This document shows positions 20,853-29,884 of a DNA stretch of 64,000 nucleotides, piece after piece (position 1 is the first letter of the stretch; each line of letters begins with the position of its first letter). The stretch lies in contig PBLF01000030.1 in assembly GCA_002722295.1 (NCBI GenBank), positions 62,001 to 126,000 of the forward strand, written 5' to 3'. The notes under the pieces were generated by a model. It did no database searches and had not been told where the DNA came from. It was given only the letters and a program-made list of their open reading frames with translations. A program made the position numbers and the translations under genes. This DNA is from Stappia sp. Its GTDB lineage: Bacteria > Pseudomonadota > Alphaproteobacteria > Rhizobiales > Stappiaceae.

Positions 20853-22619
20853 ATGAAGCGTGAGATGACCGGCGCCGAAATGGTGCTCCAGGCACTCAAG
20901 GACCAGGGGGTCAAACACCTGTTTGGCTATCCCGGTGGCGCCGTGCTTCCCATTTACGACGAGATCATCCAGCAGGACGACGTAGAGCACATCCTCGTTC
21001 GCCACGAGCAGGGGGCGGGCCATGCCGCGGAAGGCTACGCGCGTTCCACGGGGAAGCCGGGCGTGGTTCTCGTTACCTCCGGGCCGGGCGCGACCAACAT
21101 GGTCACCGCTCTGACCGATGCGATGCTCGATTCCATCCCGCTTGTCTGCATCTCGGGTCAGGTGCCGACTCATCTTATCGGCAATGACGCATTCCAGGAG
21201 TGCGATACCGTCGGCATCACCCGGCCCTGCACCAAGCACAACTGGCTGGTGAAGCGGATCGAGGACCTGCCCCGGATTCTCCATGAGGCATTCTACGTCG
21301 CGACCTCGGGGCGCCCGGGGCCGGTCGTGGTCGATATTCCGAAGGATATCCAGTTCGCGACCGGCGTCTACGATCCGCCCACGCAGATCGCGCACAAGAG
21401 CTACCGCCCGCAGGTGAAGGGCGACATGGAGGCGATCCGCCGGGCGGTCGAACTCATCGCGCGCGCGAAAAAGCCGGTCCTCTATACCGGCGGCGGCGTC
21501 ATCAACTCGGGCCCGGCCGCGGTTCAGCTCTTGCGTGAGTTCGCCGGGATGACCGGCATTCCCGTCACATCCACGCTGATGGGCCTCGGAGCGTTTCCCG
21601 CCTCCGATGACCAGTGGCTCGGCATGCTCGGCATGCACGGCACGTATGAAGCCAACCTGGCGATGCACGACTGCGACGTGATGGTGAACATCGGAGCGCG
21701 TTTCGACGACCGGATCACCGGCCGCATCGATGCCTTCTCGCCGAACTCGCTCAAGATCCACATCGACATCGATCCGTCCTCGATCAACAAGACGGTCAAG
21801 GTCGACATCCCGATCGTGGGCGACGTCGCGCATGTGCTGGAGGACATGGTGCGGCTGTGGCGGAACGGCTCGCACCGGATGGACAAGGCGGCTCTCGGCG
21901 AATGGTGGGAACAGATCAAGGTCTGGCGTGCCCGCGAGTCGCTCGCCTACCGTGCCTCCGACGACATCATCATGCCGCAGTATGCGATCCAGCGCCTGTA
22001 CGAGCACACCAAGGAGCGCGAGACCTATGTCTCGACCGAGGTGGGGCAGCATCAGATGTGGGCCGCCCAGTTCTACGGTTTCGAGGCCCCGAACCGCTGG
22101 CTTACCTCGGGCGGGCTGGGCACCATGGGCTACGGCCTTCCGGCGGCCATCGGCGCGCAGGTCGCTCACCGCGATGCGCTGTGCATCGACATTGCCGGCG
22201 ATGCGTCGATCATGATGAACATCCAGGAGATGGCCACGGCCGTGCAGTTCGGTCTGCCGGTCAAGGTGTTCATCCTGAACAACCAGTACATGGGCATGGT
22301 GCGCCAGTGGCAGCAGCTCCTGCACGGCAACCGACTGTCGCACTCCTATCACGACAGTCTGCCCGACTTCGTGAAGCTTGCCGAGGCGTTCGGCGGTCAC
22401 GGAATCGTCTGCGACAAGCCCGCCGACCTCGATGCCGCCATCGAGGAAATGATCGAGACCCCCAAGCCGGTGCTCTTTGACTGCCGGGTGGCCAATCTCG
22501 CCAACTGCTTCCCGATGATTCCCTCGGGCAAGGCGCACAATGAAATGCTGCTGCCCGACGAGGCGAACGACGAGACGGTGGCGAATGCCATCGGCGCGTC
22601 CGGCAAGGCTTTGGTGTGA
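20853..22619 (+). CDS. ilvB: Acetolactate synthase, large (catalytic) subunit
   Basis: A 588-residue ThDP enzyme that joins two pyruvates, or pyruvate and 2-oxobutyrate, in the first common step of valine, leucine and isoleucine synthesis. Visible are [14 protein letters not shown], the catalytic Glu in [15 protein letters not shown], the FAD-related middle domain, [16 protein letters not shown] and the metal-site [18 protein letters not shown] 20853 has a GGAC-rich ribosome binding site and is preferred over GTG 20832. It is followed after 19 bp by ilvN, with which it forms the holoenzyme, and it is preceded by the attenuator. Confidence 0.96.
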   Translation: MKREMTGAEMVLQALKDQGVKHLFGYPGGAVLPIYDEIIQQDDVEHILVRHEQGAGHAAEGYARSTGKPGVVLVTSGPGATNMVTALTDAMLDSIPLVCISGQVPTHLIGNDAFQECDTVGITRPCTKHNWLVKRIEDLPRILHEAFYVATSGRPGPVVVDIPKDIQFATGVYDPPTQIAHKSYRPQVKGDMEAIRRAVELIARAKKPVLYTGGGVINSGPAAVQLLREFAGMTGIPVTSTLMGLGAFPASDDQWLGMLGMHGTYEANLAMHDCDVMVNIGARFDDRITGRIDAFSPNSLKIHIDIDPSSINKTVKVDIPIVGDVAHVLEDMVRLWRNGSHRMDKAALGEWWEQIKVWRARESLAYRASDDIIMPQYAIQRLYEHTKERETYVSTEVGQHQMWAAQFYGFEAPNRWLTSGGLGTMGYGLPAAIGAQVAHRDALCIDIAGDASIMMNIQEMATAVQFGLPVKVFILNNQYMGMVRQWQQLLHGNRLSHSYHDSLPDFVKLAEAFGGHGIVCDKPADLDAAIEEMIETPKPVLFDCRVANLANCFPMIPSGKAHNEMLLPDEANDETVANAIGASGKALV

Positions 22620-22638
22620 GCGGGGAAGGACCGGAACA

Positions 22639-23211
22639 ATGAACGCACAGAACCTGAATGCGCCCTCCGCCTATTTCATGGCGGACGTTCCCGAACAGAT
22701 CGAAAGCCACACGCTGTCCGTCGTGGTCGACAACGAGCCGGGCGTTCTGGCTCGCGTGATCGGTCTCTTTTCAGGGCGCGGTTACAATATCGACAGCCTC
22801 ACCGTGTCGGAAACGGAGCATGAGAAGCACCTCTCGCGGATCACCATCGTGACGACCGGAACGCCCATGGTGATCGAGCAGATCCGCCACCAGCTCGACC
22901 GGCTCGTTCCGGTGCACCGTGTGACCGACCTCACCGTCGAGGCACGGATGCGCAGCCTGGAAAAGCCGCTGGAGCGCGAGCTCGCGCTGGTGAAGGTGTC
23001 AGGTGTTGGCGAGAAGCGCCTCGAGGCCTTGCGCCTTGCGGATGCCTTCCGCGCAACGGTCATCGACGCGACGACGGAGCATTTCGTCTTCGAGATCACG
23101 GGGCGGACCAACAAGGTCGAGCAGTTCATCTCGATCCTGAAGCCTCTCGGGCTCGTCGAGGTGTCCCGCTCGGGAGTGGCAGCACTTCAACGGGGATCCG
23201 ACGGGCTGTAA
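22639..23211 (+). CDS. ilvN: Acetolactate synthase, small (regulatory) subunit
   Basis: The 190-residue partner of IlvB. The N-terminal ACT domain (residues about 24-95) reads HTLSVVVDNEPGVLARVIGLF and GRGYNIDSLTVSETE, the valine-binding and feedback-inhibition module. The C-terminal domain (about 100-185) contains ERELALVKVSGVGEKR and FVFEITGRTNKVEQF. The length fits the long IlvH/IlvN type. The gene is called ilvN or ilvH depending on the organism. It lies 19 bp after ilvB. Confidence 0.95.
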   Translation: MNAQNLNAPSAYFMADVPEQIESHTLSVVVDNEPGVLARVIGLFSGRGYNIDSLTVSETEHEKHLSRITIVTTGTPMVIEQIRHQLDRLVPVHRVTDLTVEARMRSLEKPLERELALVKVSGVGEKRLEALRLADAFRATVIDATTEHFVFEITGRTNKVEQFISILKPLGLVEVSRSGVAALQRGSDGL

Positions 23212-23244
23212 CCCGGGCGGTCCCCCTGCGGTTCAAGAAAGCGG

Positions 23245-23280
23245 ATCTGACGGGCCTGCGAAGGCTTGTCAGATTCATTT
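23245..23280 (+). terminator. Possible terminator after ilvN
   Basis: ATCTGAC (23245-23251) and GTCAGAT (23268-23274) enclose an inner GCCT/AGGC stem, followed by the T-rich tail TCATTT. It lies 34 bp after the ilvN stop. Confidence 0.5.
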
Positions 23281-23392
23281 CGATCGGCTAGGAACGAGCC
23301 GGTAACGATTTGCTTGCGTTTCGCGGGCCATGATCGACATAAAGTTTCAATTCGGAGGCGCCAGCCTCCCAAATGGGGACAGGATCGACAAG

Positions 23393-23509
23393 ATGATCGC
23401 CGCGGGCACCACTGCCGCCATTGCGATCGACGCGCAGGACCTGCGCGGCCGTCTCCTTCTTGCGTCCTCCCTCCTTCTCGGCGGCCTCCTTCTCCTTATC
23501 TGCCCCTGA
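23393..23509 (+). CDS. leuL: Leu-rich leader peptide of leuA
   Basis: A frame with AGGA before ATG 23393 encodes 38 residues, starting MIAAGTTAAIAIDAQ and ending RGRLLLASSLLLGGLLLL plus ICP. Eleven of the last 22 residues are Leu, mostly CTC and CTT codons. The same frame can also start at 23334. The position 131 bp before leuA and the codon content point to a leucine-sensing leader. A long-range hairpin CCGGCAT (23579)/ATGCCGG (23613) follows, but no T-tract terminator is seen, so the mechanism is open. It could instead be a small hydrophobic protein. Confidence 0.5.
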   Translation: MIAAGTTAAIAIDAQDLRGRLLLASSLLLGGLLLLICP

Positions 23510-23640
23510 GCGCTGACTGGCCTCCGGAACGGTGGCGGGCACTCAGGGGATGGAACTTCCAGCCAGACAGAGAATGACCGGCATCGGCGCATGCGATCAG
23601 ACCGCGCCCGAAAATGCCGGATTAGAAGGACCGAGACGAC

Positions 23641-25188
23641 ATGGCCGACAACGACAAGATCTTCATTTTCGACACCACCTTGCGCGACGGCGAACAGTCG
23701 CCCGGCGCCTCGATGACGCTCGAGGAGAAGCTGCAGGTTGCCGAGCTGCTCGACGACATGGGCGTCGACATCATCGAGGCGGGCTTTCCCATTGCGTCCA
23801 ATGGTGACTTCGAGGCGGTTTCCGAGATCGCGAAGCGCTCGAAGCGTTCGGTGATCGCGGGTCTGGCACGCGCCATCCACGCCGATATCGACCGGGCGGG
23901 CGAGGCGGTACGCCACGCCGAGCGCGGCCGGATCCACACCTTCGTGTCGACTTCACCGATCCATCTGGAGCACCAGATGAAGAAGTCCGAGGGTGAGGTG
24001 CTCGACATCATCACCGATACGGTGGCCCGGGCACGCAATCTGGTCGAGGACGTCGAGTGGTCGGGCATGGATGCGACCCGCACGCCCATCGACTACCTCT
24101 GCCGTTGTGTCGAGGCGGCGATCCGGGCCGGCGCGACCACGATCAATCTCCCCGATACGGTCGGCTATGCGACGCCGGACGAGTACAAGGCGATGTTCGA
24201 GGCGATCCGCAACCGGGTGCCGGACGCGGACAAGGCAATCTTCTCCGTGCATTGCCATGACGACCTCGGTCTGGCCGTTGCCAACTCGCTCGCCGGTGTT
24301 GCCGGTGGTGCGCGGCAGATCGAGTGCACGATCAACGGTCTGGGCGAGCGGGCGGGCAACGCCGCCCTGGAAGAGATCGTCATGGCGATCCGTACCCGCT
24401 CCGACGTCTTGCCCTACGCATGCGGCGTGGACCCGGTCTTCCTGACCCGCGCCTCCAAGCTCGTTTCTGCGGTTTCCGGTTTCCCGGTCCAGTTCAACAA
24501 GGCCATTGTCGGCAAGAATGCCTTTGCGCACGAGAGCGGTATCCATCAGGACGGCATGCTCAAGAACGCCGAGACCTACGAGATCATGCGCCCCGAGGAT
24601 GTGGGGGTGAAGGCGACCTCGCTGGTGATGGGCAAGCATTCGGGCCGTCATGCCTTCCGTCAGAAGCTCGAGGAACTGGGCTACGAGATCGGCGGCAATG
24701 CGTTCGAGGATGCCTTCCGTCGCTTCAAGGAACTGGCCGACCGCAAGAAGCATGTCTACGACGAGGACATCGATACGCTGGTCGAGAACGAGATCGCGAC
24801 CCAGGGCGAGCACATCCGCGTGATCGCGCTCACGGTGATTGCCGGAACCGGCGGTCCGCAGAAGGCGATCCTGACCATGGACGTGGATGGCCGCCACGAA
24901 ACCCGCGAGTGCTCGGGCGACGGTCCCGTGGACGCGACGTTCAATGCCATCAAGGCCATCGTGCCGCATGAGGCGAACCTGTCGCTCTATCAGGTTCATG
25001 CGGTGACCGAGGGGACCGATGCGCAGGCCGAGGTTTCCGTGCGACTGGAATGGGATGGGCGCATGGCAACGGGCAAGGGTGCGGACACCGATACGCTGGT
25101 CGCGTCTGCGCGGGCCTATGTCTCGGCTCTCAACCGTCTGATCGCGCGTCAGAACCGTCCGGATCACCAGGAGCTCAAGGCGGTCTGA
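23641..25188 (+). CDS. leuA: 2-isopropylmalate synthase
   Basis: A 515-residue enzyme condensing acetyl-CoA with 2-oxoisovalerate, the committed step of leucine synthesis. The TIM-barrel domain begins [17 protein letters not shown] and carries the metal-binding [16 protein letters not shown] motif. [21 protein letters not shown] marks the linker. The C-terminal leucine-binding regulatory domain (about 390-515) contains [16 protein letters not shown]. The length is that of the standard bacterial enzyme. It is preceded by a Leu-rich leader and followed by a strong terminator. Confidence 0.96.
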   Translation: MADNDKIFIFDTTLRDGEQSPGASMTLEEKLQVAELLDDMGVDIIEAGFPIASNGDFEAVSEIAKRSKRSVIAGLARAIHADIDRAGEAVRHAERGRIHTFVSTSPIHLEHQMKKSEGEVLDIITDTVARARNLVEDVEWSGMDATRTPIDYLCRCVEAAIRAGATTINLPDTVGYATPDEYKAMFEAIRNRVPDADKAIFSVHCHDDLGLAVANSLAGVAGGARQIECTINGLGERAGNAALEEIVMAIRTRSDVLPYACGVDPVFLTRASKLVSAVSGFPVQFNKAIVGKNAFAHESGIHQDGMLKNAETYEIMRPEDVGVKATSLVMGKHSGRHAFRQKLEELGYEIGGNAFEDAFRRFKELADRKKHVYDEDIDTLVENEIATQGEHIRVIALTVIAGTGGPQKAILTMDVDGRHETRECSGDGPVDATFNAIKAIVPHEANLSLYQVHAVTEGTDAQAEVSVRLEWDGRMATGKGADTDTLVASARAYVSALNRLIARQNRPDHQELKAV

Positions 25189-25214
25189 TCGGACTGGCCT
25201 TGTTTGCAAACGAG

Positions 25215-25248
25215 AAAGGGCCCCGGCGGATATCCGCCGGGGCCCTTT
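25215..25248. terminator. Bidirectional terminator between leuA and the GNAT gene
   Basis: AAAGGGCCCCGGCGGATA (25215-25232) pairs with TATCCGCCGGGGCCCTTT (25231-25248) in a 16-bp near-perfect stem with A/T runs on both sides. It serves convergent leuA and the acetyltransferase gene. Confidence 0.85.
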
Positions 25249-25278
25249 GCTCTTGTTGCCATGCCAAGTTCCGCCCGT

Positions 25279-25821
25279 TCAGCCCTCGGTTCCAAACCGT
25301 CGTGCGAGGGCGGGTGACAGGATCTGCAGGCAGTCCACGGCCATGTCGTCCAGCACCATGCGCTGGCGCAGTGTGAAGCCGATGCCCTCCATCATGCGCC
25401 GTCCAGGGGTGTTTCCCGCGGCGACGAAGGCGATAAGGTGCGTGTAGTAGGTGTTGCGGAAGTACCAGTCGACGAGGGCGCCCGCGAGCTCGGACGCATA
25501 GCCCTTGCCCCAGTGTGCGGCGCCGAGGCAGATGCTGAGAGCGACTTCCGAAGTGGTTTCGTAAACGGAAAAGCCGGCCCGACCGATAAAGTCGCCACTC
25601 TGGAGCAGCGCCTTCCACTGGCTGAACCCGCGTCGCTCCTGACCGGTTATGTAGTCCGCGAGGTGCCTTTCCGCGTCCGCACGCGTCTGAATGACCTCGT
25701 GAGAGGCCAGGAACCTGTTCACGGACGGGTCATTGTGCAACGTAACGAGGTCGGACAGGTCCGACGGCTCGAAGGTCGAAAGGCGCAGCCGCTCGGTCTC
25801 CAGGATCGTGCTGCGAGGCAT
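25279..25821 (-). CDS. GNAT-family N-acetyltransferase (RimJ/RimL-like)
   Basis: The 180-residue protein starts MPRSTILETERLRLSTFEPSD, the ETERLRLR start of RimJ/RimL-like acetyltransferases. The acetyl-CoA site is marked by SICLGAAHWGKGYASELAGALVDW (Q/RxxGxG/A variant WGKGYA). GNTPGRRMMEGIGF is the typical GN-S--LE-GF block. GGAGG lies 5 nt before ATG 25821; an adjacent ATG at 25824 is also possible. The substrate may be a ribosomal protein N-terminus or an antibiotic or other amine; it cannot be told from sequence. Confidence 0.85.
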   Translation of the reverse strand: MPRSTILETERLRLSTFEPSDLSDLVTLHNDPSVNRFLASHEVIQTRADAERHLADYITGQERRGFSQWKALLQSGDFIGRAGFSVYETTSEVALSICLGAAHWGKGYASELAGALVDWYFRNTYYTHLIAFVAAGNTPGRRMMEGIGFTLRQRMVLDDMAVDCLQILSPALARRFGTEG

Positions 25822-26119
25822 CATGTCCTCCCGTGTCGGCATCTTGATGCGAACCGCCCGATGTGCTGCTGCCTGCCGGGAAACCTTCCCCGGTGAGGCC
25901 TTCTGCCCGGTCGCTCGGTGCGTTCTGTTCTGTTCCCCGCCGGCACTTCCTCCGGGAAGCCCGACCAATTCCAACGTCCGCCGTGCCTCAGGGCATTCTC
26001 TGATCGGGCGTCGGATCGCAAGCGCGGCACGATGCCATTGCCGCACGTTATGAACCTATATGATTCGATTATGCTTCAAACGAGGCGTTCCGATCAATGT
26101 GGGGCAATGTTCCCAAAAC

Positions 26120-27028
26120 TCAAGGTAGTATTTTTCCTGCGACTGCCACCCGATCACTCGGGTCGATCCGGGGCCAGTCGCCGAGTTGCCCGCGGAAGAA
26201 CGTTTCCTGCCGCTTCGCATAGCGGCGCGTGGCGACGATGGAGGCTTCTATCGCCTCGTCAAGCGTGCTCGAGCCAGAGGCCACTTCGGCAAGTTCGCGC
26301 ACACCGATCGCCTTCATGGCAGGGAGGGTCGGATCGAGCGTCCGGGAAGCGAGAGCTGTCGCTTCCTCGATGCCGCCGGCGGTGACCATCTGGCGAAACC
26401 GTTCGGCAATGCGCGCGTGCAGCCAGGGGCGGGGCGGCGCCAGAACAACCTTTGGCGTGTCGGCGGGCAAGAGAGCCCGGCCGGGCTCCCGCTGCCAGGA
26501 GAGCAGCGACCGTCCGGTCGCGTCGATGACCTCGAGCGCGCGGGTGAGGCGCTGGGTGTCGCCCGGCTCGAGACGATGCGCCATTTCCGGATCGCGCGAC
26601 CTGAGGGCTTCATGCAACTCGCCGGGCTCCGCGTCTCCGGCCATGTCACGCCACCTGTTCCGGATTTCCGCTGGGATCTCCGGCACCGTGGAAAGGCCTC
26701 CGAGAAGGGCACGGAAATAGAGGCCCGTTCCGCCGACGATTACCAGGGCGCGGTTGTGCTCGTCGGCTTCCTGAAGCACCTGGCGGATGTCGTCGAGCCA
26801 TGCCGCAACGGAGTAGTTCCGTGCCGCATCGACATGACCGTAGAGACGGTGCGGCGCTCGGACGAGGTCTTCCGCAGGGGGGCGGGCGCTCAGCACGTCG
26901 AGGTCCCGATAGACCTGCATGCTGTCCGCGTTCACCACGAGCGCGTCATGGGCCTCCGCCTGTTTCAGTGCCAGCGCCGACTTGCCGCTTGCCGTGGGCC
27001 CGGCTATCAACAGGGCCTGTTTTCTCAC
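26120..27028 (-). CDS. miaA: tRNA dimethylallyltransferase
   Basis: The 302-residue enzyme adds dimethylallyl to N6 of adenosine 37 in tRNAs that read codons starting with U. Walker A is IAGPTASGKSALAL, followed by VVNADSMQVYRDLDVLSARP and the IVGGTGLYFRALLGG block; YAKRQETFFRGQL is the C-terminal tRNA-binding motif. The start is GTG 27028 with GGGGAC upstream; the frame is open further but is not family-like. It is divergent from serB with 33 bp between the start codons, so the promoters overlap. Confidence 0.93.
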   Translation of the reverse strand: MRKQALLIAGPTASGKSALALKQAEAHDALVVNADSMQVYRDLDVLSARPPAEDLVRAPHRLYGHVDAARNYSVAAWLDDIRQVLQEADEHNRALVIVGGTGLYFRALLGGLSTVPEIPAEIRNRWRDMAGDAEPGELHEALRSRDPEMAHRLEPGDTQRLTRALEVIDATGRSLLSWQREPGRALLPADTPKVVLAPPRPWLHARIAERFRQMVTAGGIEEATALASRTLDPTLPAMKAIGVRELAEVASGSSTLDEAIEASIVATRRYAKRQETFFRGQLGDWPRIDPSDRVAVAGKILP

Positions 27029-27061
27029 CCGAATGTCCCCGTTGCTGGAAGGCGGTTCGCC

Positions 27062-27973
27062 ATGTCTCTCGTCGCCACCCTCGTGTCCGCGCCCCAGACC
27101 CCGCAACTCGATTCCGACCTTGCCGGGCGCGCGGCCGAAGCACTCGGTGACCTCGCCGCCGGGTCGGTGGAGACGCGCGTGCTTGCCGAAGGCCTGGCTG
27201 TCGATCTTTTCTTCGAGGCACGCAGTGACGGCATGTCGCGCGAGGCGGATACGCGCCTGCGCGAGATCGTCTCTTCCGCGCCCGTCGATGTCCTTGTGCA
27301 GAAACACGAGGGGCGACGCAAGCGTCTGCTGATCGCCGACATGGACTCAACCCTGATCGAACAGGAGTGTATCGACGAACTGGCGGCGGCGGTCGGCAAG
27401 AAGGATGTGATCGCGGCGATCACCGAACGTGCCATGCGCGGAGAGCTCGAATTCGAGGGAGCCTTGCGAGAGCGGGCCGGAATGCTGGCGGGTCTTCCCG
27501 AGACGGTGATTGCCGAGGTTTTGTCGAACCAGATCACACTGACGCCCGGTGCGAAGGCGCTTGTTGCGACCATGAAGGCACATGGCGCCTATTGTGCACT
27601 GGTTTCCGGCGGGTTCACGGCTTTCACGGCCGAGATCGCCGCAACGCTCGGCATGGACGAGAACCGGGCGAACACGCTCGAGATCGAAAGCGGTCGTCTT
27701 ACCGGGCGGGTCGGAGAGCCGATCCTTGGCCGGGCCGCCAAGCGCCAGCGGCTCCAGGAACTGATCGCGGAACTCGGCCTCGATGCGTCCGGCACCATGG
27801 CCGTGGGCGATGGCGCGAATGATCTCGCCATGATCGAACTGGCGGGCCTGGGCGTTGCCTTTCACGCGAAACCGGCCGTGGCGGCAGCCGCGGATGCCCG
27901 GGTCGACCACGGCGATCTCACGGCGTTGCTTTATTTTCAGGGCTATACGGCGTCGGAAATCCGCAACGCCTGA
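27062..27973 (+). CDS. serB: Phosphoserine phosphatase
   Basis: A 303-residue HAD-family phosphatase making L-serine from phosphoserine. The nucleophile motif is LLIADMDSTLIEQECIDELA, motif II is LVSGGFTAFT (Ser/Gly), and motif III/IV is GDGANDLAMIELAGLG. The N-terminal 80 residues form the extra ACT-like domain of alphaproteobacterial SerB. It is divergent from miaA. A strong terminator follows at 28002-28036. Confidence 0.94.
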   Translation: MSLVATLVSAPQTPQLDSDLAGRAAEALGDLAAGSVETRVLAEGLAVDLFFEARSDGMSREADTRLREIVSSAPVDVLVQKHEGRRKRLLIADMDSTLIEQECIDELAAAVGKKDVIAAITERAMRGELEFEGALRERAGMLAGLPETVIAEVLSNQITLTPGAKALVATMKAHGAYCALVSGGFTAFTAEIAATLGMDENRANTLEIESGRLTGRVGEPILGRAAKRQRLQELIAELGLDASGTMAVGDGANDLAMIELAGLGVAFHAKPAVAAAADARVDHGDLTALLYFQGYTASEIRNA

Positions 27974-28001
27974 GATGGCGCAAGCCCTCTTTTGGGGAAA
28001 G

Positions 28002-28036
28002 AAAACGGGCGCGGCGATGGATCGCCGCGCCCGTTT
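28002..28036. terminator. Bidirectional terminator between serB and degP
   Basis: AAAACGGGCGCGGCGAT (28002-28018) and ATCGCCGCGCCCGTTT (28021-28036) form a 16-bp stem with a 2-nt centre, flanked by A and T runs. It lies between convergent genes. Confidence 0.85.
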
Positions 28037-28068
28037 CTTGTTTCAGGCCGATGCTTCAGGTCGGCGGA

Positions 28069-29574
28069 TCAGTCGGTGATCTGCAGCGGAATGAAGCGGA
28101 CCTCGCCCTGGGCGTTGGAGATCAGGAACAGGGCCAGGCGACGGTCGCCTTCCTTGAGGTCTTTGACCTTCGCGACAATCTCATCGGGCGTCGCGACGCT
28201 CTCCTGCGCGATCTCGACGATCACGTCGCCGGCACTGATGCGCTTTTCGGCGGCCGGGCTGTCGGTGGCGACCTCGGTGACGACGACGCCATTCACGTCC
28301 GCACCGATGCTGAACTTCTCGCGAAGTTCGTCCGACATCGGGGCAAGCGTCATGCCGAGAACCTCTGTGGTCGTCTTGGCCGGCGCGGCCTTGTCGTCCG
28401 AGCCGTCGGCAGAGGCGATCTTGTCGGCCTCCTCGAGGCGACCAAGGGTGACGTTGAGGTTCACTTCCTCGCCCTTGCGCAGCACGACGACGGAGACTTC
28501 CTCACCCACGGGTGTGTCGGCTACCATTCGCGGCAGATCGTGCATGTCCGGCACCTCGGTGCCGTTGAACTCGATGATGACATCGCCGGCCTCGATCTTG
28601 GCGTCCTCGGCCGGGCCGTCCTCGGTGACGCCGGCAACGAGAGCACCGCGCGCGCGGTCCATGCCGAGGCTCTCGGCGATCTCGTCGGTGACTTCCTGGA
28701 TGCGCACGCCAAGCCAGCCGCGCCGCGTCTCGCCAAACTCGCGGAGCTGCTGAACGACGCGGATCGCCGTGTCCGAGGGGATGGCGAAGCCGATGCCGAT
28801 GGAGCCGCCGGACGGCGAGATGATCGCGGTGTTGATGCCGATGACTTTGCCTTCACGATTGAAGAGCGGGCCGCCGGAGTTGCCCCGATTGATGGAGGCG
28901 TCGGTCTGGATGTAGTTGTCGTAGGGGCCGGAGTTGATGTTCCGGTTCCGCGCGGAGACGATGCCGGTCGTCACCGTTCCGCCGAGGCCGAACGGATTGC
29001 CGATGGCCATGACCCACTCGCCGACACGCATGGCGTCGGACGAGCCGAACGAGACGGCCGGCAGCGGTGACTCGGGCTCGACCTTGAGCACGGCGATGTC
29101 GGTCTTGGGATCGGTCCCCACCACTTCGGCGCTGAGTTTGGACCCGTCCGAGAAATTCACGGTGATCTCGTCGGCACCCTCGATCACGTGATTGTTGGTG
29201 ACGATGATGCCGTCCGTGCCATCGAGAACGAAGCCCGATCCCAGCGACTGGACGCGCCGGGGGCGGTCGTTGTCACGGTTCTGACGGTTGAAGAACTCGT
29301 CGAAGAACTCCTGGAAGGGGGACCCTTCGGGAACCTGCGGGATCGGCACCGAGCGTTGTGCGGTGACGTTCTGGGTGGTGGAGATGTTCACCACCGCATC
29401 CAGCAGGGTCTCGGCGAGGTCGGGAATCGATTCCGGCGGCTGCGCGAGTGCAGGGGAGGCGGGAATGGAAATGCTTCCCGCGCCCACGAAGCAGGCGAGT
29501 GCGCCCGCGAATGCCAGTCGGGACACGCGGCCGAGGCCGCGACGTTTAGGAAGAGCGGTCTGCAACAGGGCCAT
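28069..29574 (-). CDS. degP: Periplasmic serine protease, Do/DegP family
   Basis: A 501-residue envelope protease and chaperone. Residues about 17-45 form a signal peptide (LAFAGALACFVGAGSISIP, ending PALAQ). The trypsin-like domain has the triad His in TNNHVIEGADEI, Asp in KTDIAVLKVE and Ser in NRGNSGGPLFN. Two PDZ domains follow, RRGWLGVRIQEVTDEIAE and LGMTLAPMSDELREKF. It is in the same orientation as, and downstream of, hflK-hflC-DUF2065 but separated by a terminator hairpin, so it probably also has its own promoter. Confidence 0.93.
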   Translation of the reverse strand: MALLQTALPKRRGLGRVSRLAFAGALACFVGAGSISIPASPALAQPPESIPDLAETLLDAVVNISTTQNVTAQRSVPIPQVPEGSPFQEFFDEFFNRQNRDNDRPRRVQSLGSGFVLDGTDGIIVTNNHVIEGADEITVNFSDGSKLSAEVVGTDPKTDIAVLKVEPESPLPAVSFGSSDAMRVGEWVMAIGNPFGLGGTVTTGIVSARNRNINSGPYDNYIQTDASINRGNSGGPLFNREGKVIGINTAIISPSGGSIGIGFAIPSDTAIRVVQQLREFGETRRGWLGVRIQEVTDEIAESLGMDRARGALVAGVTEDGPAEDAKIEAGDVIIEFNGTEVPDMHDLPRMVADTPVGEEVSVVVLRKGEEVNLNVTLGRLEEADKIASADGSDDKAAPAKTTTEVLGMTLAPMSDELREKFSIGADVNGVVVTEVATDSPAAEKRISAGDVIVEIAQESVATPDEIVAKVKDLKEGDRRLALFLISNAQGEVRFIPLQITD

Positions 29575-29641
29575 CGGCCGTTGTCCTCCATCTGATGGGC
29601 GGCTTGCCGTCGGCTTCCGTCCGGTGGTTCAGCTTAACGCC

Positions 29642-29682
29642 GGTGGCCGGGAAGGAGAAACAGCTTCTCCATCCCGGCCACC
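29642..29682 (-). terminator. Terminator hairpin between DUF2065 gene and degP
   Basis: GGTGGCCGGG and CCCGGCCACC enclose a second stem GGAGAA/TTCTCC (29654-29670). The fold is strong and nearly symmetric; on the minus strand a GGCG-TTAAGC tail follows, poor in T. It may reduce read-through from hflKC to degP. Confidence 0.6.
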
Positions 29683-29698
29683 TGGCTTTCATTTGGTG

Positions 29699-29884
29699 TC
29701 AGCCGCGCACGAACCAGACCAGGCATACGCCGGTCGCAAGAACGGTGAGACCGGCAATTCTCAAGGTCTGGTCGGGAAGATCCAGCATTTGCCGGATCGC
29801 CCTCTTCATGGCGCCAGGCGCCAGCGCGTAGATCGTTCCCTCCAGCGCCAGCGCTAGGCCAAGAGCGGCCAGCAGGTCCGTCAC
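29699..29884 (-). CDS. DUF2065 membrane protein
   Basis: The 61-residue protein has two hydrophobic helices: residues 4-24 (LLAALGLALALEGTIYALAPG) and about 40-58. APGAMKRAIRQMLDLPDQTLR is the conserved loop of the DUF2065 (YjeT-like) family. It commonly follows hflC. The ATG overlaps the hflC stop as ATGA. It is thought to belong to the HflKC/FtsH membrane complex context, but no function is proven. Confidence 0.88.
   Translation of the reverse strand: MTDLLAALGLALALEGTIYALAPGAMKRAIRQMLDLPDQTLRIAGLTVLATGVCLVWFVRG

Noticed and set aside
20766-22538. 590-codon minus-strand open frame opposite ilvB
   Set aside because: GC-rich third positions of ilvB keep the antisense frame open. The translation is low-complexity and shows no family motif, while ilvB on the other strand is unmistakable.
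26186-27973. 595-codon plus-strand frame covering miaA and serB
   Set aside because: Only the part from ATG 27062 (serB) has homology-type motifs. The first 290 codons are antisense to miaA.
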